Numbered from the stretch's first letter, positions 9,875 through 20,369 are shown. The stretch: 64,000 nucleotides of DNA from Sphingomonas sp. KRR8 (GCF_023559245.1 NZ_CP097462.1:744001-808000), one strand, 5' to 3'. Numbers and translations are program-made. Notes: generated by a model from the letters alone, not told the origin.

Positions 9875-12529
9875 TTAGACGCTGACCTTTGCCAACACTT
9901 CCTTAATGGCGGTCAGTGCTTCGGCCGCCTTGCTGCCATCGGGGCCGCCACCCTGCGCCATGTCGGGACGACCGCCGCCACCCTGCCCGCCTAATGCCGC
10001 CACGGCGGCCTTGACGAGCTCGACGGCCGAGACCTGGCCGAGCAGGTCGTCGGTGACGCCCGCTGCCACGCTGGCGCGACCGTCATTCACCACGATCAGC
10101 GCGGAGACGCCGGAGCCCAGCTGCTTCTTGAGCGCGTCAATCTCGGGACGAAGCGCCTTGGGATCGAGCCCTTCGACAACACGGCCGATGAACTGGAAGC
10201 CGGCCACGTCCTCAGGTCCACTGGCCTGCGCCGCGCCGCCGCCGCCCATGGCGAGCTGCTTGCGGGCTTCGGCCAACTCGCGCTCGAGCTTGCGGGCCTG
10301 CTCGACGAGCGCGGCGACACGCGCCGGCGCCTCGTCGGGTGCGGCCTTGAGGCTTGCAGCGATGTCGCGCAGCCGCTGGTCGCGGGCGATCAGCCACTGC
10401 CGCGCCGCTTCCCCGGTCAGCGCCTCGATCCGGCGAACGCCCGAGCTGACCGCGCTCTCCGAGATGATCTTGAACAGCGCGATATCGCCCAGCGCGTTGA
10501 CGTGGGTGCCGCCGCACAGCTCCACCGAATAGGTCCTGTCGCTGTCGAGACCCATCGAGAGCACGCGTACCTCGTCGCCATATTTCTCGCCGAACAGCGC
10601 CATCGCGCCCTCGGCGATCGCCTCGTCGGGCGTCATCAGCCGGGTGGTGACCGGCTGGTTGTGGCGAATGTGGGCGTTCACCTCGGCTTCGATCGCGCTG
10701 ATGTCGTCGGCGGTCAGTGCCGACGGATGCGAAAAGTCGAAGCGCAGGCGATCCGGTGCGACTAGACTGCCCTTCTGGCTGACGTGAGTGCCGAGCCGGT
10801 GGCGCAGCGCGGCGTGGAGCAGGTGGGTCGCCGAATGGTTGGCGCGGATGGCGCGGCGGCGCTCCTCGTCGACCTGCATTTTCACTGTGTCGCCGACCCT
10901 CAACGGCGCATCATTAACCTTGACGTACAGCGCATGTAATTTGCCGAGCAATTTGTCGGTCACCAAGACTGTTCCGTGAGCCCCGCCACTGCTCACGAGA
11001 ACTCCCGTGTCACCAACCTGGCCGCCACTCTCGGCGTAGAATGGGGTTTGATTGACGACGATATAGCCGCCGTCGTTCCGATCAATTTCGTTCGCTCGCT
11101 TACCTTCCTTAACGATTGCGACCACGACGCCCTCGCCGCTGTGGCCGCTATATCCGGTAAACTCGGTCGGGCCGACTTCTTCCAAAACGTCGAACCAAAC
11201 TTCGTCCGACGCCTTCTCGCCCGAGCCCTTCCAGGCAGCGCGCGCACGCGCTTTTTGCTCGGCCATGGCGGCGTCGAACCCGGCGCGATCGACCGCGAGG
11301 TTCTGCGCCCGGAGCGCGTCTTCGGTCAGGTCGTACGGGAAGCCAAAAGTGTCGTAGAGCTTGAACGCGGTCTCGCCCGGCAGCGTCCCGCCCGCCTCAA
11401 GTGATGCCGTCGCCTCGTCGAGGAGCCGCAAGCCGTTTGTCAGCGTCTGGCGGAAGCGGGTCTCTTCCTGTCGCAGCGTGGCCTCGATCAACGGCTGGGC
11501 ACGGACCAGCTCGGGATAGGCAGCGCCCATCTCGGCGACCAATGCGGGCACGAGGCGGTGCATCAGCGGCTCGGCTGCTCCGAGGAGATGCGCATGGCGC
11601 ATCGCTCGGCGCATGATGCGGCGCAGGACATAGCCCCTGCCCTCATTGGCCGGCAGCACACCGTCGGCCACCAGGAAGCCCGATGAGCGCAGGTGGTCGG
11701 CGATGACCCGGTGCGAGGCCTGCTGGGCGCCTTCCGCCTTGGTCTTCGTCAACTCTTCCGAAGCGTGGATCAGCGCCTTGAAGGTGTCCGTGTCATAATT
11801 GTCGTGCACGCCCTGCAACACAGCGGCGACCCGCTCCAGCCCCATGCCGGTGTCGATCGACGGCCGCGGCAGGTCGGAGACGATCTGATCGTTCTCCTGC
11901 AGGTGCTGCATGAACACGAGGTTCCAGATCTCGACGAAGCGATCGCCATCCTCGTCCGGGCTGCCGGGAGGGCCGCCCGGAATATGGTCGCCGTGGTCGA
12001 AGAAGATTTCGGAACAGGGACCACTTGGGCCGTCCGGACCCATCGCCCAGAAATTGTCCTTGGTGGCGATGCGGATGATGCGGTGATCGGGAAGCCCGGC
12101 GATCCGTTGCCACAGCCCGAACGCTTCGTCGTCCGTATGGTAAACGGTGACCGTCAGCCGGTCGCGCGACAGGCCCCACTCCTTCGTCAGCAGGCCCCAG
12201 GCCAGCTCGATCGCGCGTTCCTTGAAGTAATCTCCGAACGAGAAATTGCCGAGCATCTCGAAAAAGGTGTGGTGGCGCGCGGTGTAGCCGACATTGTCGA
12301 GGTCGTTGTGCTTGCCGCCCGCCCGGACGCACTTCTGGCTGCTGGTCGCGGTCGAGTACGGCCGGCTTTCCAAGCCCGTGAACACGTTCTTGAACGGCAC
12401 CATCCCGGCGTTGACGAACATCAGGGTCGGGTCGTTATGCGGCACCAGCGGCGCCGAGGGCACACGGGCGTGGCCTTGCCCTTCGAAGTAATCGAGAAAG
12501 CTGCGGCGGATGTCGTTGGTCGAAGTCAT
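9875..12529 (-). CDS. alaS: Alanyl-tRNA synthetase
   Basis: 884-residue class II synthetase that charges tRNA-Ala. The catalytic core has [19 protein letters not shown] and [19 protein letters not shown]. The editing domain has the zinc ligands HSATH and CGGTH, and the C-terminal C-Ala/DHHA1 part carries [13 protein letters not shown]. The start at 12529 ([20 protein letters not shown]) is the standard one; longer open frame upstream runs through non-conserved sequence and the MAPEG gene. Confidence 0.97.
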   Translation of the reverse strand: MTSTNDIRRSFLDYFEGQGHARVPSAPLVPHNDPTLMFVNAGMVPFKNVFTGLESRPYSTATSSQKCVRAGGKHNDLDNVGYTARHHTFFEMLGNFSFGDYFKERAIELAWGLLTKEWGLSRDRLTVTVYHTDDEAFGLWQRIAGLPDHRIIRIATKDNFWAMGPDGPSGPCSEIFFDHGDHIPGGPPGSPDEDGDRFVEIWNLVFMQHLQENDQIVSDLPRPSIDTGMGLERVAAVLQGVHDNYDTDTFKALIHASEELTKTKAEGAQQASHRVIADHLRSSGFLVADGVLPANEGRGYVLRRIMRRAMRHAHLLGAAEPLMHRLVPALVAEMGAAYPELVRAQPLIEATLRQEETRFRQTLTNGLRLLDEATASLEAGGTLPGETAFKLYDTFGFPYDLTEDALRAQNLAVDRAGFDAAMAEQKARARAAWKGSGEKASDEVWFDVLEEVGPTEFTGYSGHSGEGVVVAIVKEGKRANEIDRNDGGYIVVNQTPFYAESGGQVGDTGVLVSSGGAHGTVLVTDKLLGKLHALYVKVNDAPLRVGDTVKMQVDEERRRAIRANHSATHLLHAALRHRLGTHVSQKGSLVAPDRLRFDFSHPSALTADDISAIEAEVNAHIRHNQPVTTRLMTPDEAIAEGAMALFGEKYGDEVRVLSMGLDSDRTYSVELCGGTHVNALGDIALFKIISESAVSSGVRRIEALTGEAARQWLIARDQRLRDIAASLKAAPDEAPARVAALVEQARKLERELAEARKQLAMGGGGAAQASGPEDVAGFQFIGRVVEGLDPKALRPEIDALKKQLGSGVSALIVVNDGRASVAAGVTDDLLGQVSAVELVKAAVAALGGQGGGGRPDMAQGGGPDGSKAAEALTAIKEVLAKVSV

Positions 12530-12621
12530 GGCCGCGCGCTTACCACGGCCATGCTGCGGTGCAAAAGGTGCAGTGCTCCTCGCGCTTGCAGGCGCCCGTT
12601 CAGCGGAACCAGCGAGATCGA

Positions 12622-13014
12622 CTAGACTATGCGGAGCGCTAGGGTCACGACCAAGGCCAGCATGACCACGAGGGTGGACAGGGCCGTGATCATGAAGCCT
12701 GTGCTGCGCTTCTGGGCGTCCTGCGCGTAGGTGACGATGTAGAGCGCCCGGCCGATACACCAGACCACGCCGTAGAGGGCGCCCCAGCGATCACCCCAGA
12801 AAGCGGCGGCTAGAGCGAGCAGCGGTACGAAGACGACCAGCTGCTCCACCGTATTCTGCTGTGCGCGAAGGATGCGCTCGAACTCCGGATGACCGGTCAC
12901 CGCCGGCGCCTGCACCTGGTGGCGACCTCGCGCGCCGCCCACGCGAGCGATGGACCAGATGTAAATGAAGAGAGCGACCAGCAGCGTGGCGACGGTCAGC
13001 GGATAGGCAGTCAT
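12622..13014 (-). CDS. MAPEG family membrane protein
   Basis: 130-residue protein with four hydrophobic segments. The MAPEG (eicosanoid and glutathione metabolism) signature region is seen in [20 protein letters not shown]. Bacterial members are mostly of unknown substrate. It starts directly after a MscS remnant and is the most divergent of the three MAPEG genes in this window. Confidence 0.88.
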   Translation of the reverse strand: MTAYPLTVATLLVALFIYIWSIARVGGARGRHQVQAPAVTGHPEFERILRAQQNTVEQLVVFVPLLALAAAFWGDRWGALYGVVWCIGRALYIVTYAQDAQKRSTGFMITALSTLVVMLALVVTLALRIV

Positions 13015-13016
13015 GG

Positions 13017-13271
13017 TCAGATCCCCCCGGAATGAACGCCGGCAAGCTGGCGTAAATCAACCGAGCACTCAAGTCGCTCGCTTGGCCAGCCCTTCGATGC
13101 GCATCGGGGAAACTCCTCCCAGACATAGGCAAACTGATCGGTGTAATTGTACACCGGCTCATCGAAGATCTTGTCGTTGGTGACGGTTACGATCCGGCCC
13201 GTGAACTGTCGGCTTTTCACCCACATGGCCGGTTGCGTGCTCTCTTCCACCCGCGGTGGGCCCCCTGACAT
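13017..13271 (-). pseudogene. Mechanosensitive channel (MscS family) remnant
   Basis: An 84-codon open frame whose middle (TGRIVTVTNDKIFDEPVYNY and flanks, residues about 15-48) resembles the C-terminal beta domain of MscS-family channels. The pore helices and the rest of the beta domain are absent, and similarity stops after WEEF, where the frame continues with unrelated sequence. It is squeezed between ettA (9 bases upstream) and a MAPEG gene. Best read as a decayed fragment of a deleted channel gene; the family call rests on memory of the conserved segment. Confidence 0.55.
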
Positions 13272-13280
13272 CCCGGCAGC

Positions 13281-14960
13281 TTACCGCGCCAGCTTCTTGT
13301 AGCTGGTCCGGTGCGGGCGGTCCGCTTCCGGACCGAGGCGCCGGCGCTTGTCCTCTTCGTAGGCTTCGAAATTGCCTTCGAACCATTCGACGTGGCTGTC
13401 GCCTTCGAACGCCAGGATATGAGTTGCCAATCGGTCGAGGAAGAACCGGTCGTGGCTGATGACCACGGCACAGCCGGCGAAATTCTCGATCGCATCCTCA
13501 AGCGCGCCCAGCGTCTCGACGTCGAGGTCGTTGGTTGGCTCGTCGAGCAGCAGGACGTTGCCGCCCTGCTTCAGCATCTTGGCCATGTGAACGCGGTTGC
13601 GCTCACCGCCCGACAGCTTGCCGACGTTCTTCTGCTGATCCTGGCCCTTGAAGTTGAAGGCGCCGACATAGGCGCGGGTCGAAGCGTCTTGGCCGTTGAC
13701 CTTCATGTAGTCGAGGCCGTCGCTGATCTCTTCCCAGACGTTCTTCTTGGGATCGAGATGGTCGCGGCTTTGGTCGACGTAGCCGAGGCGCACGGTCTCG
13801 CCGACAGACACCTTGCCGCTGTCCGGCTGCTCCTTGCCCGTGAGGATCTTGAACAGGGTCGATTTGCCGGCGCCGTTCGGCCCGATGACGCCGACGATGC
13901 CGCCCGGGGGCAGAGTGAAGCTCAGGTCCTCGAACAGGAGCTTGTCGCCATAGGCCTTGGAGATGCCTTCGACCTCGATGACCTTGCCGCCTAGGCGTTC
14001 GGGCACCTGGATGACGATCTGGGCCTTGCCAATGCGGCGATCATCCTGGGCGTCCTGCAGCTGCTCGAACTTGCGGATACGCGCCTTGGATTTGGACTGG
14101 CGGGCTGCCGGGGTCTGCCGGATCCACTCGAGTTCGCGTTGCAAGGCCTTCTGCTTGCCACTCTCCTCACGCGATTCCTGCTCAAGGCGTTTCGCCTTCT
14201 TTTCCAGATAGGTGGAGTAGTTTCCTTCGTACGGATAATAAGATCCGCGATCGAGCTCGAGAATCCACTCCACCACATTGTCGAGGAAGTAGCGGTCGTG
14301 GGTGATCATCAGCACCGCGCCCGCATATTCCTTGAGATGGTTCTCCAGCCACTGGACGCTTTCGGCATCCAGGTGGTTGGTGGGCTCGTCGAGCAGCAGG
14401 ATGCTGGGCTTCTGGATCAGCAGCCGGGTCAGCGCGACCCGGCGCTTCTCACCGCCCGACAGCTCGGTGACAGGCGAGTCCGACGGCGGGCATCGCAGGG
14501 CCTCCATCGCAATCTCAAGCTGATTGTCGAGCGTCCAGCCATCGACGGCGTCGATCTTCTCCTGAAGCTCACCCATCTCGGCCATCAGCGCGTCGAAATC
14601 GGTGTCATCCTTGGGATCGCCCATCTCGGCGCTGATCGCGTTGAAGCGGTCGACCATGTCGGCAGTACCGCGAGCGCCGTCCTTGACGTTCTCGAGCACC
14701 GTCTTGTTGGGGTCCAGCTCCGGCTCCTGCGCGAGGTAGCCGACCGTGATGTTCTCGCCCGGCCAGGCTTCGCCGGTATACTCCTTGTCGATACCGGCCA
14801 TGATCTTCATCAAGGTCGACTTGCCCGCGCCGTTCGGGCCGACGATGCCGATCTTGGCGCCCTGATAGAATTGCAGGTTGATGTTGCTGAGCGTCGGCTT
14901 GGCGGCGCCGGGGAAGGTCTTGGTCAGACTCTTCATCACGTAGGCGTACTGGGCGGCCAT
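13281..14960 (-). CDS. ettA: Energy-dependent translational throttle protein (ABC-F)
   Basis: 559-residue ABC-F ATPase with two nucleotide-binding domains and no membrane segments. Walker A GPNGAGKST appears in both halves (about residues 40 and 350). The signatures are LSGGEKRRVAL and LSGGERNRVHM, and both Walker B motifs are LLLDEPTN. The linker with EWIRQTPAARQSKSKARI and the full length match EttA, which gates the first elongation cycle in response to ATP/ADP. Confidence 0.95.
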   Translation of the reverse strand: MAAQYAYVMKSLTKTFPGAAKPTLSNINLQFYQGAKIGIVGPNGAGKSTLMKIMAGIDKEYTGEAWPGENITVGYLAQEPELDPNKTVLENVKDGARGTADMVDRFNAISAEMGDPKDDTDFDALMAEMGELQEKIDAVDGWTLDNQLEIAMEALRCPPSDSPVTELSGGEKRRVALTRLLIQKPSILLLDEPTNHLDAESVQWLENHLKEYAGAVLMITHDRYFLDNVVEWILELDRGSYYPYEGNYSTYLEKKAKRLEQESREESGKQKALQRELEWIRQTPAARQSKSKARIRKFEQLQDAQDDRRIGKAQIVIQVPERLGGKVIEVEGISKAYGDKLLFEDLSFTLPPGGIVGVIGPNGAGKSTLFKILTGKEQPDSGKVSVGETVRLGYVDQSRDHLDPKKNVWEEISDGLDYMKVNGQDASTRAYVGAFNFKGQDQQKNVGKLSGGERNRVHMAKMLKQGGNVLLLDEPTNDLDVETLGALEDAIENFAGCAVVISHDRFFLDRLATHILAFEGDSHVEWFEGNFEAYEEDKRRRLGPEADRPHRTSYKKLAR

Positions 14961-15040
14961 GGGGTCGCGTGATCCTTGTCAAACGGTGTTGGTGGTTGGC
15001 GGCGCAGATAGGAGATGCGGAGCCGATTGGCTAGGTCAGG

Positions 15041-16648
15041 CTAGCGCCCCACCATCGCGACCGCGTCGGGAAAGCGATAGCCGGCGAACTGTTCGCGCAG
15101 GGTCTTCTTGCTCAACTTTCCGGTCGCGGTGTGCGGCAGCTCGTCAACGAACTCGATTGCGTCGGGCAGCCACCATTTGGCGACATGGCCGGCCAGATGG
15201 TCTTGGATCTGGGCTGGCGTGACGTTACTGCCCTCCGAACGGACCACGAGGAGTAGCGGACGCTCGTCCCACTTGGGGTGGACAATGCCGATGGCTGCGG
15301 CCTCCGCGACCCCGGGACAGCCGACGGCGGCATTCTCAAGCTCGATCGAGCTGATCCATTCACCGCCAGACTTGATCACGTCCTTGGACCGGTCGGTGAT
15401 CTGCATCGTCCCGTCCGGGTGAAGCGCCGCCACATCGCCCGTGTCGAACCAGCCGTCCGCGTCCGTCGCGTCCTCTTCCGCCTTGAAGTAGCGCTTCACG
15501 ACCCACGGTCCGCGTACTTGCAGGCGACCCGTCGCCACCCCGTCACGGGGCAGCTCACGGTCTTTGTCGTCCACGATCCGCAGCTCGACCCCGAACGGGA
15601 TGCGGCCTTGGCGCGTGATGTAGTCGAGCTGCTCGCCATCGGTGAAATCCTCCCACCCCGCAGGCGGAGCGCCGCAGGTGCCGATCGGCGATGTCTCTGT
15701 CATGCCCCACGCGTGGCCAACGTTGATTCCGCGCGCTCGGAACCACTCCACCATCGCCCGGGGGGCGGCCGAGCCTCCGATGGTGACGCTCTTCAGCTCG
15801 GACAGGCTTGTCCCGGTTCGTTCGATATAGTCGATCATCCCCATCCAGATGGTCGGCACGCCCGCCGAGTGGGTCACCCCCTCGTCCCGGAACAGCTCGC
15901 ACATCTGCTGGGGACGGTAGTCGGCGGAAAGCACCAGCTTGCAGCCCGTCATCGGCGCCGCCCACGGCACCCCCCAGGCGTTGGCGTGAAACATGGGCAC
16001 GATCGGCAGCACCACGGAGCGGGCGGTCAGCCCGAACACATCGGGCGTCACCTCCATCAGTGTATGAAGCATGGTCGAGCGATGCTCGTACAGCACGCCC
16101 TTGGGATGCCCGGTTGTGCCGCTGGTGTAGCAAAGCGCGCAGGGCTCACGCTCGTCACCGTCGACCCAGCGGTAATCGTCATCCTCGCCCGCAAGCCACG
16201 CCGCGAACTCGCCATCGTCCATGCAGACATAATGTTCGATCGTCGGCCACGACGGCTTCATGCTCTCGACCAGCGGCGCGAAGGCCTTGTCGTAGAGGAG
16301 GATACGATCCTCGGCGTGGTTGGCGATGTAGGTCAGCTGATCGGCGAAAAGGCGGGGATTGATGGTGTGGAGGATGCCTCCCATCCCAATCGCGCCATAC
16401 CATGACGTCAGATGGTGGGCATGGTTCATCGCCAGGGTGGCGACGCGGTCCCCCCTTCGGATGCCGAGCCGCTCCAGCGCCTTCGCCATCCGCCGAGCCT
16501 GGCCCGCGATCTCACCCCAGTTGGTGCGAGTGATGCTGCCATCAGCCCAGGCGGTGACCACCTCGCGAGAGGAATGCTCGCGCTCGGCATGGTCGACGAG
16601 GCGCATGACCCGGAGAGGCCAGTCCTGCATCGCGCCTAGTGCTGACAT
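15041..16648 (-). CDS. Fatty-acyl-CoA ligase (AMP-forming)
   Basis: 535-residue ANL-superfamily enzyme. The P-loop [18 protein letters not shown] is near residue 185, the A5 motif is [12 protein letters not shown]8 is [25 protein letters not shown], and the adenylation lysine is in [13 protein letters not shown]. Likely activates medium- or long-chain fatty acids, or related acids, for beta-oxidation; the exact substrate cannot be read from sequence. The ribosome binding site lies in the arm of a hairpin just upstream. Confidence 0.9.
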   Translation of the reverse strand: MSALGAMQDWPLRVMRLVDHAEREHSSREVVTAWADGSITRTNWGEIAGQARRMAKALERLGIRRGDRVATLAMNHAHHLTSWYGAIGMGGILHTINPRLFADQLTYIANHAEDRILLYDKAFAPLVESMKPSWPTIEHYVCMDDGEFAAWLAGEDDDYRWVDGDEREPCALCYTSGTTGHPKGVLYEHRSTMLHTLMEVTPDVFGLTARSVVLPIVPMFHANAWGVPWAAPMTGCKLVLSADYRPQQMCELFRDEGVTHSAGVPTIWMGMIDYIERTGTSLSELKSVTIGGSAAPRAMVEWFRARGINVGHAWGMTETSPIGTCGAPPAGWEDFTDGEQLDYITRQGRIPFGVELRIVDDKDRELPRDGVATGRLQVRGPWVVKRYFKAEEDATDADGWFDTGDVAALHPDGTMQITDRSKDVIKSGGEWISSIELENAAVGCPGVAEAAAIGIVHPKWDERPLLLVVRSEGSNVTPAQIQDHLAGHVAKWWLPDAIEFVDELPHTATGKLSKKTLREQFAGYRFPDAVAMVGR

Positions 16649-16657
16649 CGGTCTACC

Positions 16658-16675
16658 CTCCGCTGAGGAGCGGAG
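16658..16675 (-). promoter_or_regulatory. Hairpin covering the acyl-CoA ligase RBS
   Basis: A 7-bp perfect stem with a 4-base loop (CTCCGCT / AGCGGAG). On the minus strand its 3' arm runs into GGAGGG, the only good Shine-Dalgarno match, about 8 bases before the ATG at 16648. Folding would hide the site. No T-tract follows, so it is not a classic terminator for the upstream dnaX-ybaB operon. Confidence 0.4.
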
Positions 16676-16737
16676 AGTGCCAGCCGCCGGTACGGAGTCA
16701 AGCGCGGCTACTCGTAATGCCGCGCCAGGACGGCGGG

Positions 16738-17073
16738 CTACATGCCCGGCATCTGGAACCCGGGCGGGAGCGGCAGGCTGGACTGCATCCGCTGCATCTC
16801 GGTCGCGGCAACCTGATCGGCCTTCAGCCGCGCGTCATTCAGGGCCGCGGCGATCAGATCCTCGACCATCGTCTTCTCGGACGGCTGCAGGAGGCTGTCG
16901 TCGATGCTGACACCGATGATGCGCCCCTTGGCACTCGAGCGGATCTTCACCAGTCCGCCGCCAGCCTGACCCTCGACCTCGACCTTGTCGAGATTGTCCT
17001 GGGCGCGCTGCAGTTCGGCCTGCGCATTCTGGGCCATTTCAAGAATGGCGTTGAGGTCGGGCATTTCGGGCAT
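16738..17073 (-). CDS. YbaB/EbfC nucleoid-associated protein
   Basis: 111-residue DNA-binding protein. ILEMAQNAQAELQRAQDNL, VEGQAGGGLVKI and the MVEDLIAAALNDA helix fit the YbaB/EbfC family of homodimeric nucleoid proteins. The start at 17073 has an AGGAG site 9 bases upstream; a second ATG three codons in is possible. It begins 4 bases after dnaX ends, the conserved dnaX-ybaB pair. recR, often third in this operon, is not here. Confidence 0.92.
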   Translation of the reverse strand: MPEMPDLNAILEMAQNAQAELQRAQDNLDKVEVEGQAGGGLVKIRSSAKGRIIGVSIDDSLLQPSEKTMVEDLIAAALNDARLKADQVAATEMQRMQSSLPLPPGFQMPGM

Positions 17074-17077
17074 GCTG

Positions 17078-18736
17078 TTACGCTCCTGGTCTGGCGACGG
17101 ACTCGAGCGTCGCGTTGGGGAATGCGGCGAGCGCAGCGGCGACGGCGGGGTCCGCGAGCACGGCGGCACGCGCTCGCTCTTCCGCCATGTCGTCCTGCTG
17201 CTTCAGGGATGGTTCGGCCTCCCCTTCGGCAAGGGTTACCGTCCAGGTCACGCCGGTGGCGCCCTTGAGCTGGGCCGCAAGCTCGCGCGTGAAGTCCGTG
17301 CCAAGCGGCTTCAGGGGCTTCAGCGCCAGTTCGGGCGGAGCGAAGCGGACAACCCCGACCTGATCCCGCAGCTTGAGGCCAAGCAGCGCCTGTCCCGACG
17401 CTTCGAGCCGGTGGACCAGCTCACCGAACGTGGCCGGAAGGCTGGCCGACGAGGCAGTGGTGGCTGCCGCCGGCCCACGCGACGCCTGTGCCGGGGCGCC
17501 GATCGAGACGGCCCCACCCGATTGCAGCTGCGCGAGTATGGTGGCGGGATCCGGGAGCTCGGCGGCGTGGATGACGCGCAGCAGGACCATCGCCGCGGCT
17601 TCCTGCGGGTCGGGCGCCTGGCCGACGTCGGCGAGCCCCTTCAGCAGCAGTTGCCACAGCCGGTGCAGGCTGGCCCAGCCGAGCTTCGCGGCGAGGGTTT
17701 CGGCGGCCTCGCGTTCTTCGGCGGACGACAGGACGTCGGCCGTGGCACCAGCCTTCACCCGGGTGACCGCGTGAACCGTCTCCATCAGCCCACGGATCAA
17801 GGCCGCAGGGTCGAGGCCCAGCGTATGCGCTTCATCAAGCTGGGCCAGCGCGCCCTGCGCATCGCCGTCGAGCACGGTCGCGAGCAGCTGGCGAACCCGC
17901 CCACGGTCAGCGAGACCCAGCATTGCCCGCACTTCGGTGGCGGTGACCCGACCCTCGCCATGCGCGATCGCCTGGTCGAGGATGGACAGACCGTCACGCG
18001 CCGAGCCCTCAGCGGCGCGCGCGACGATGGCCAACGCCTCGGGCTCCACCTCGACGTTTTCAAGCTCCGCCACCCGCCGGAAGTGCTCGGCCAGCTTCTC
18101 GGCCGGAATGCGCTTCAGGTCGAACCGCTGGCAGCGCGACAGGACAGTGACCGGGACCTTCTGGACCTCGGTCGTGGCGAACAGGAACTTGACGTGCGGC
18201 GGTGGCTCCTCGAGCGTCTTCAACAGCGCGTTGAAGGCATTCTTGGACAACATGTGCACTTCGTCGATGATGTAGATTTTGAAGCGGGCACTCACCGCCG
18301 CATAGCGCACCGCCTCGATGATCTCGCGGACGTCATCGACGCCCGTGTGGCTGGCGGCGTCCATCTCCGTCACGTCGATGTGGCGCCCCTCGGCGATGGC
18401 GCGGCATGGCTCGCACACCCCGCATGGATCGATGGTCGGCCCACCCTGCCCGTCCGGGCCGATGCAGTTGAGCGCCTTCGCGACCAGCCGCGCGGTAGAG
18501 GTCTTGCCGACCCCGCGCACGCCGGTGAGCAGAAAGGCATGGGCGATCCGGCCGGATGCAATGGCGTTGGCCAGCGTCGTGACCATCGCCTCCTGCCCGA
18601 TCAGCTCAGCGAAGCTTTGCGGCCGGTACTTACGGGCAAGGACCCGATAGGGCGAGGATGCGGCGCTCTTCTCCAGCGGCTGGGCCGGGAGGTCGAGGCC
18701 GAGGCCGGGTTCGTCCTGGGGCGATTCGTCGGTCAT
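17078..18736 (-). CDS. dnaX: DNA polymerase III subunits gamma/tau
   Basis: 552-residue clamp-loader ATPase. Walker A is GVRGVGKTSTARLVAKALNC, zinc-binding cysteines lie in CGVCEPCRAI, Walker B is IIDEVHMLS, and the SRC box reads VLSRCQRFDLKR. An alanine-rich C-terminal part follows. The start at 18736 (MTDESPQDEPG) is preferred over an upstream ATG at 18853, which would run over the leader shared with the ffs promoter. Divergent from ffs. Confidence 0.95.
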   Translation of the reverse strand: MTDESPQDEPGLGLDLPAQPLEKSAASSPYRVLARKYRPQSFAELIGQEAMVTTLANAIASGRIAHAFLLTGVRGVGKTSTARLVAKALNCIGPDGQGGPTIDPCGVCEPCRAIAEGRHIDVTEMDAASHTGVDDVREIIEAVRYAAVSARFKIYIIDEVHMLSKNAFNALLKTLEEPPPHVKFLFATTEVQKVPVTVLSRCQRFDLKRIPAEKLAEHFRRVAELENVEVEPEALAIVARAAEGSARDGLSILDQAIAHGEGRVTATEVRAMLGLADRGRVRQLLATVLDGDAQGALAQLDEAHTLGLDPAALIRGLMETVHAVTRVKAGATADVLSSAEEREAAETLAAKLGWASLHRLWQLLLKGLADVGQAPDPQEAAAMVLLRVIHAAELPDPATILAQLQSGGAVSIGAPAQASRGPAAATTASSASLPATFGELVHRLEASGQALLGLKLRDQVGVVRFAPPELALKPLKPLGTDFTRELAAQLKGATGVTWTVTLAEGEAEPSLKQQDDMAEERARAAVLADPAVAAALAAFPNATLESVARPGA

Positions 18737-18788
18737 TGCGTCTGATGTAGGATGGCCACGCCCCGCTGTCATGCGGGACACCCGCGGC

Positions 18789-18817
18789 TTGCGCTGTTGC
18801 ACCTTGCCCGCCATATG
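18789..18817 (+). promoter_or_regulatory. Promoter of the SRP RNA gene
   Basis: TTGCGC (18789-18794), a 17-base spacer, and CATATG (18812-18817). The predicted start falls at about 18824, right at the first base of the SRP RNA terminal stem, which supports the call. Confidence 0.55.
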
Positions 18818-18824
18818 GCCGCCC

Positions 18825-18913
18825 GGGAGTCGGGCGGACGGGGCTGTCGCCAACCTGGTCAGGTCCGGAAGGAAGCAGCCACAACGATTACGTCCCGGGT
18901 CGTTCCGGCTCCC
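18825..18913 (+). ncRNA. ffs: Signal recognition particle RNA (4.5S type)
   Basis: The invariant Ffh-binding apical loop GGTCAGGTCCGGAAGGAAGC is present at about 18857-18876. The ends pair as GGGAGTCGG (18825-18833) with CCGGCTCCC (18905-18913), a 9-bp closing stem with one G-T pair. Size of roughly 90-95 bases fits small bacterial SRP RNA. Position next to dnaX-ybaB is common in Proteobacteria. Exact ends may differ by a few bases. Confidence 0.93.
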
Positions 18914-18957
18914 ACCCGCGCAGCGGGCACTGCCGCAGCGCAGCTGCCGCCGTGCCG

Positions 18958-19269
18958 TCAGCCGGGCATTCGCACCGTAAGGCTCTCCAGCCGTTCCGAC
19001 AGGCGTATCTGACAGGCAAGTCGGCTCGTCGCCGTGGCCTCGTGGGCAAGGTCGAGGAGATACTCTTCATCCTCGCTGGCGGCCGGCAGCCGTGCGAAGT
19101 CGTCTGGCGCGACTATGACATGGCAGGTGGAGCAACTCATCTGCCCGCCGCACGTGCCTTCAAGGGGCTGGCCGGCCTCCTGCGCGACGTCAAGCAGTCG
19201 GGCACCAGCGGGACCGTCAACCTCCTTGTCGAGACTGCCGTCCGCGCGAAGAAAGCGGACGCGTGTCAT
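18958..19269 (-). CDS. [2Fe-2S] ferredoxin
   Basis: 103-residue adrenodoxin/Isc-type ferredoxin. Cluster ligands appear as C-x5-C-x2-C in GTCGGQMSCSTCHV and the fourth cysteine in SRLACQIRLS. It overlaps the cysteine desulfurase gene upstream by ATGA, so it is probably made together with it and supplies electrons for Fe-S cluster assembly or a linked redox step. Confidence 0.9.
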   Translation of the reverse strand: MTRVRFLRADGSLDKEVDGPAGARLLDVAQEAGQPLEGTCGGQMSCSTCHVIVAPDDFARLPAASEDEEYLLDLAHEATATSRLACQIRLSERLESLTVRMPG

Positions 19270-20369
19270 GCGACCCAGCGCGACTGCACGTCAGCGGCAG
19301 CTGTGATCTGGCGGCAGGCGTCAGCCAGTTCATCCTCCGTCGTGTAGCGGCCGAAGCCGAGCCGGATCGACGAGCGAGCGACACCGTCGCCAAGGCCCAA
19401 AGTGCGAAGCACATGGCTGGGGCGCCCCGAGCCGCTGGCGCAGGCACTGCCGAGGCTGAAGGCGATGCCGCGCAGGTCGGACAACAGACGGGCCGCGTCC
19501 AGGCCCTCACGGCGGATGTTGAGATTGCCGCGGTAGCGCTGGTCAGTGCTGCCGTTGACGGTCCAGCCCGGACCCAGGGCGTCCAGGGCGACCGACCAGA
19601 GTCGCTCGACGTGGACCGCATCCTGTTGGCGGCGAGTAATCGCGACGGCCGCGGCGGCACCAAAGCCGGCGCAGAGCATGGGCGACAAGGTTCCTGATCG
19701 CAGCCCGCGCTCCTGTCCGCCGCCGTGGATCAGCGGATGGAGGTTGACGCCATCACGGACCCACAATGCTCCAATCGCCTTGGGACCGTGGATCTTGTGG
19801 GCGCAGCAGGCAATGAGATCGGGACCTTCGGGGACCGCCATGCGGCCGAACCCCTGGACGGCATCGCACAGCATGAGCGCGCCGTGCTGGTGCGCGATCG
19901 CCGCAATCTCGTGGATGGGCTGGATGACTCCGATCTCGTTGTTCACAAGCATGACCGCGACCAGCGCGGTTCGGCTCGTGATCGCCGCCCTCAGTTGTTC
20001 AAGGTCCAGCAGGCCGTCGGAACCGACGGGCATCCGCCTGACCGTGCGGCCCTGTCCTTCCAGCCATTCGCAGGTGTCGAGCACGGCGGCGTGCTCGCTG
20101 TCGACGGTCACGATCTCATCCCGGCCCGGAAGCACCACGCCGCCCAGGGCAAGGTTGAGGGCCTCGGTCGCGCCGGAGGTGAAGATGACGTCACCGGCCT
20201 GCGGAAGCCCCGACGCGACCTGGGCGCGGGCATGCTCGATCGCAGCGGCGGCTTCGCGGCCCGCCCGATTGGGGCTGTGCGGATTGGCGTAATTCTCAAG
20301 CCAGGGGAGCATCGCCGCCTTCGCTTCTGGCGCGAGCGGAGTGGTTGCCTGGTAGTCGAGGTAGATCAT
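19266..20369 (-). CDS. Cysteine desulfurase (second of a tandem pair)
   Basis: 367-residue PLP enzyme of the NifS/IscS class that releases sulfur from cysteine. It opens with MIYLDYQATTPLAPEA. The PLP lysine is in CCAHKIHGPKAIG, and the persulfide cysteine lies in SLGSACASGSGRPSH. The start at 20369 overlaps the upstream paralogue's stop as ATGA and is the only start that gives the family N-terminus. Likely translated with its neighbour and the ferredoxin. Confidence 0.92.
   Translation of the reverse strand: MIYLDYQATTPLAPEAKAAMLPWLENYANPHSPNRAGREAAAAIEHARAQVASGLPQAGDVIFTSGATEALNLALGGVVLPGRDEIVTVDSEHAAVLDTCEWLEGQGRTVRRMPVGSDGLLDLEQLRAAITSRTALVAVMLVNNEIGVIQPIHEIAAIAHQHGALMLCDAVQGFGRMAVPEGPDLIACCAHKIHGPKAIGALWVRDGVNLHPLIHGGGQERGLRSGTLSPMLCAGFGAAAAVAITRRQQDAVHVERLWSVALDALGPGWTVNGSTDQRYRGNLNIRREGLDAARLLSDLRGIAFSLGSACASGSGRPSHVLRTLGLGDGVARSSIRLGFGRYTTEDELADACRQITAAADVQSRWVA

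Noticed and set aside
13281..14960. ettA as an antibiotic-resistance ABC-F gene
   Set aside because: Length, linker and motifs fit the housekeeping EttA group, with no extension of the interdomain linker typical of resistance ABC-F proteins.
18914..18957. Terminator of ffs
   Set aside because: A short CCCGC/GCGGG hairpin follows the SRP RNA, but there is no T-tract and it may be part of RNA end processing. Not strong enough to list.
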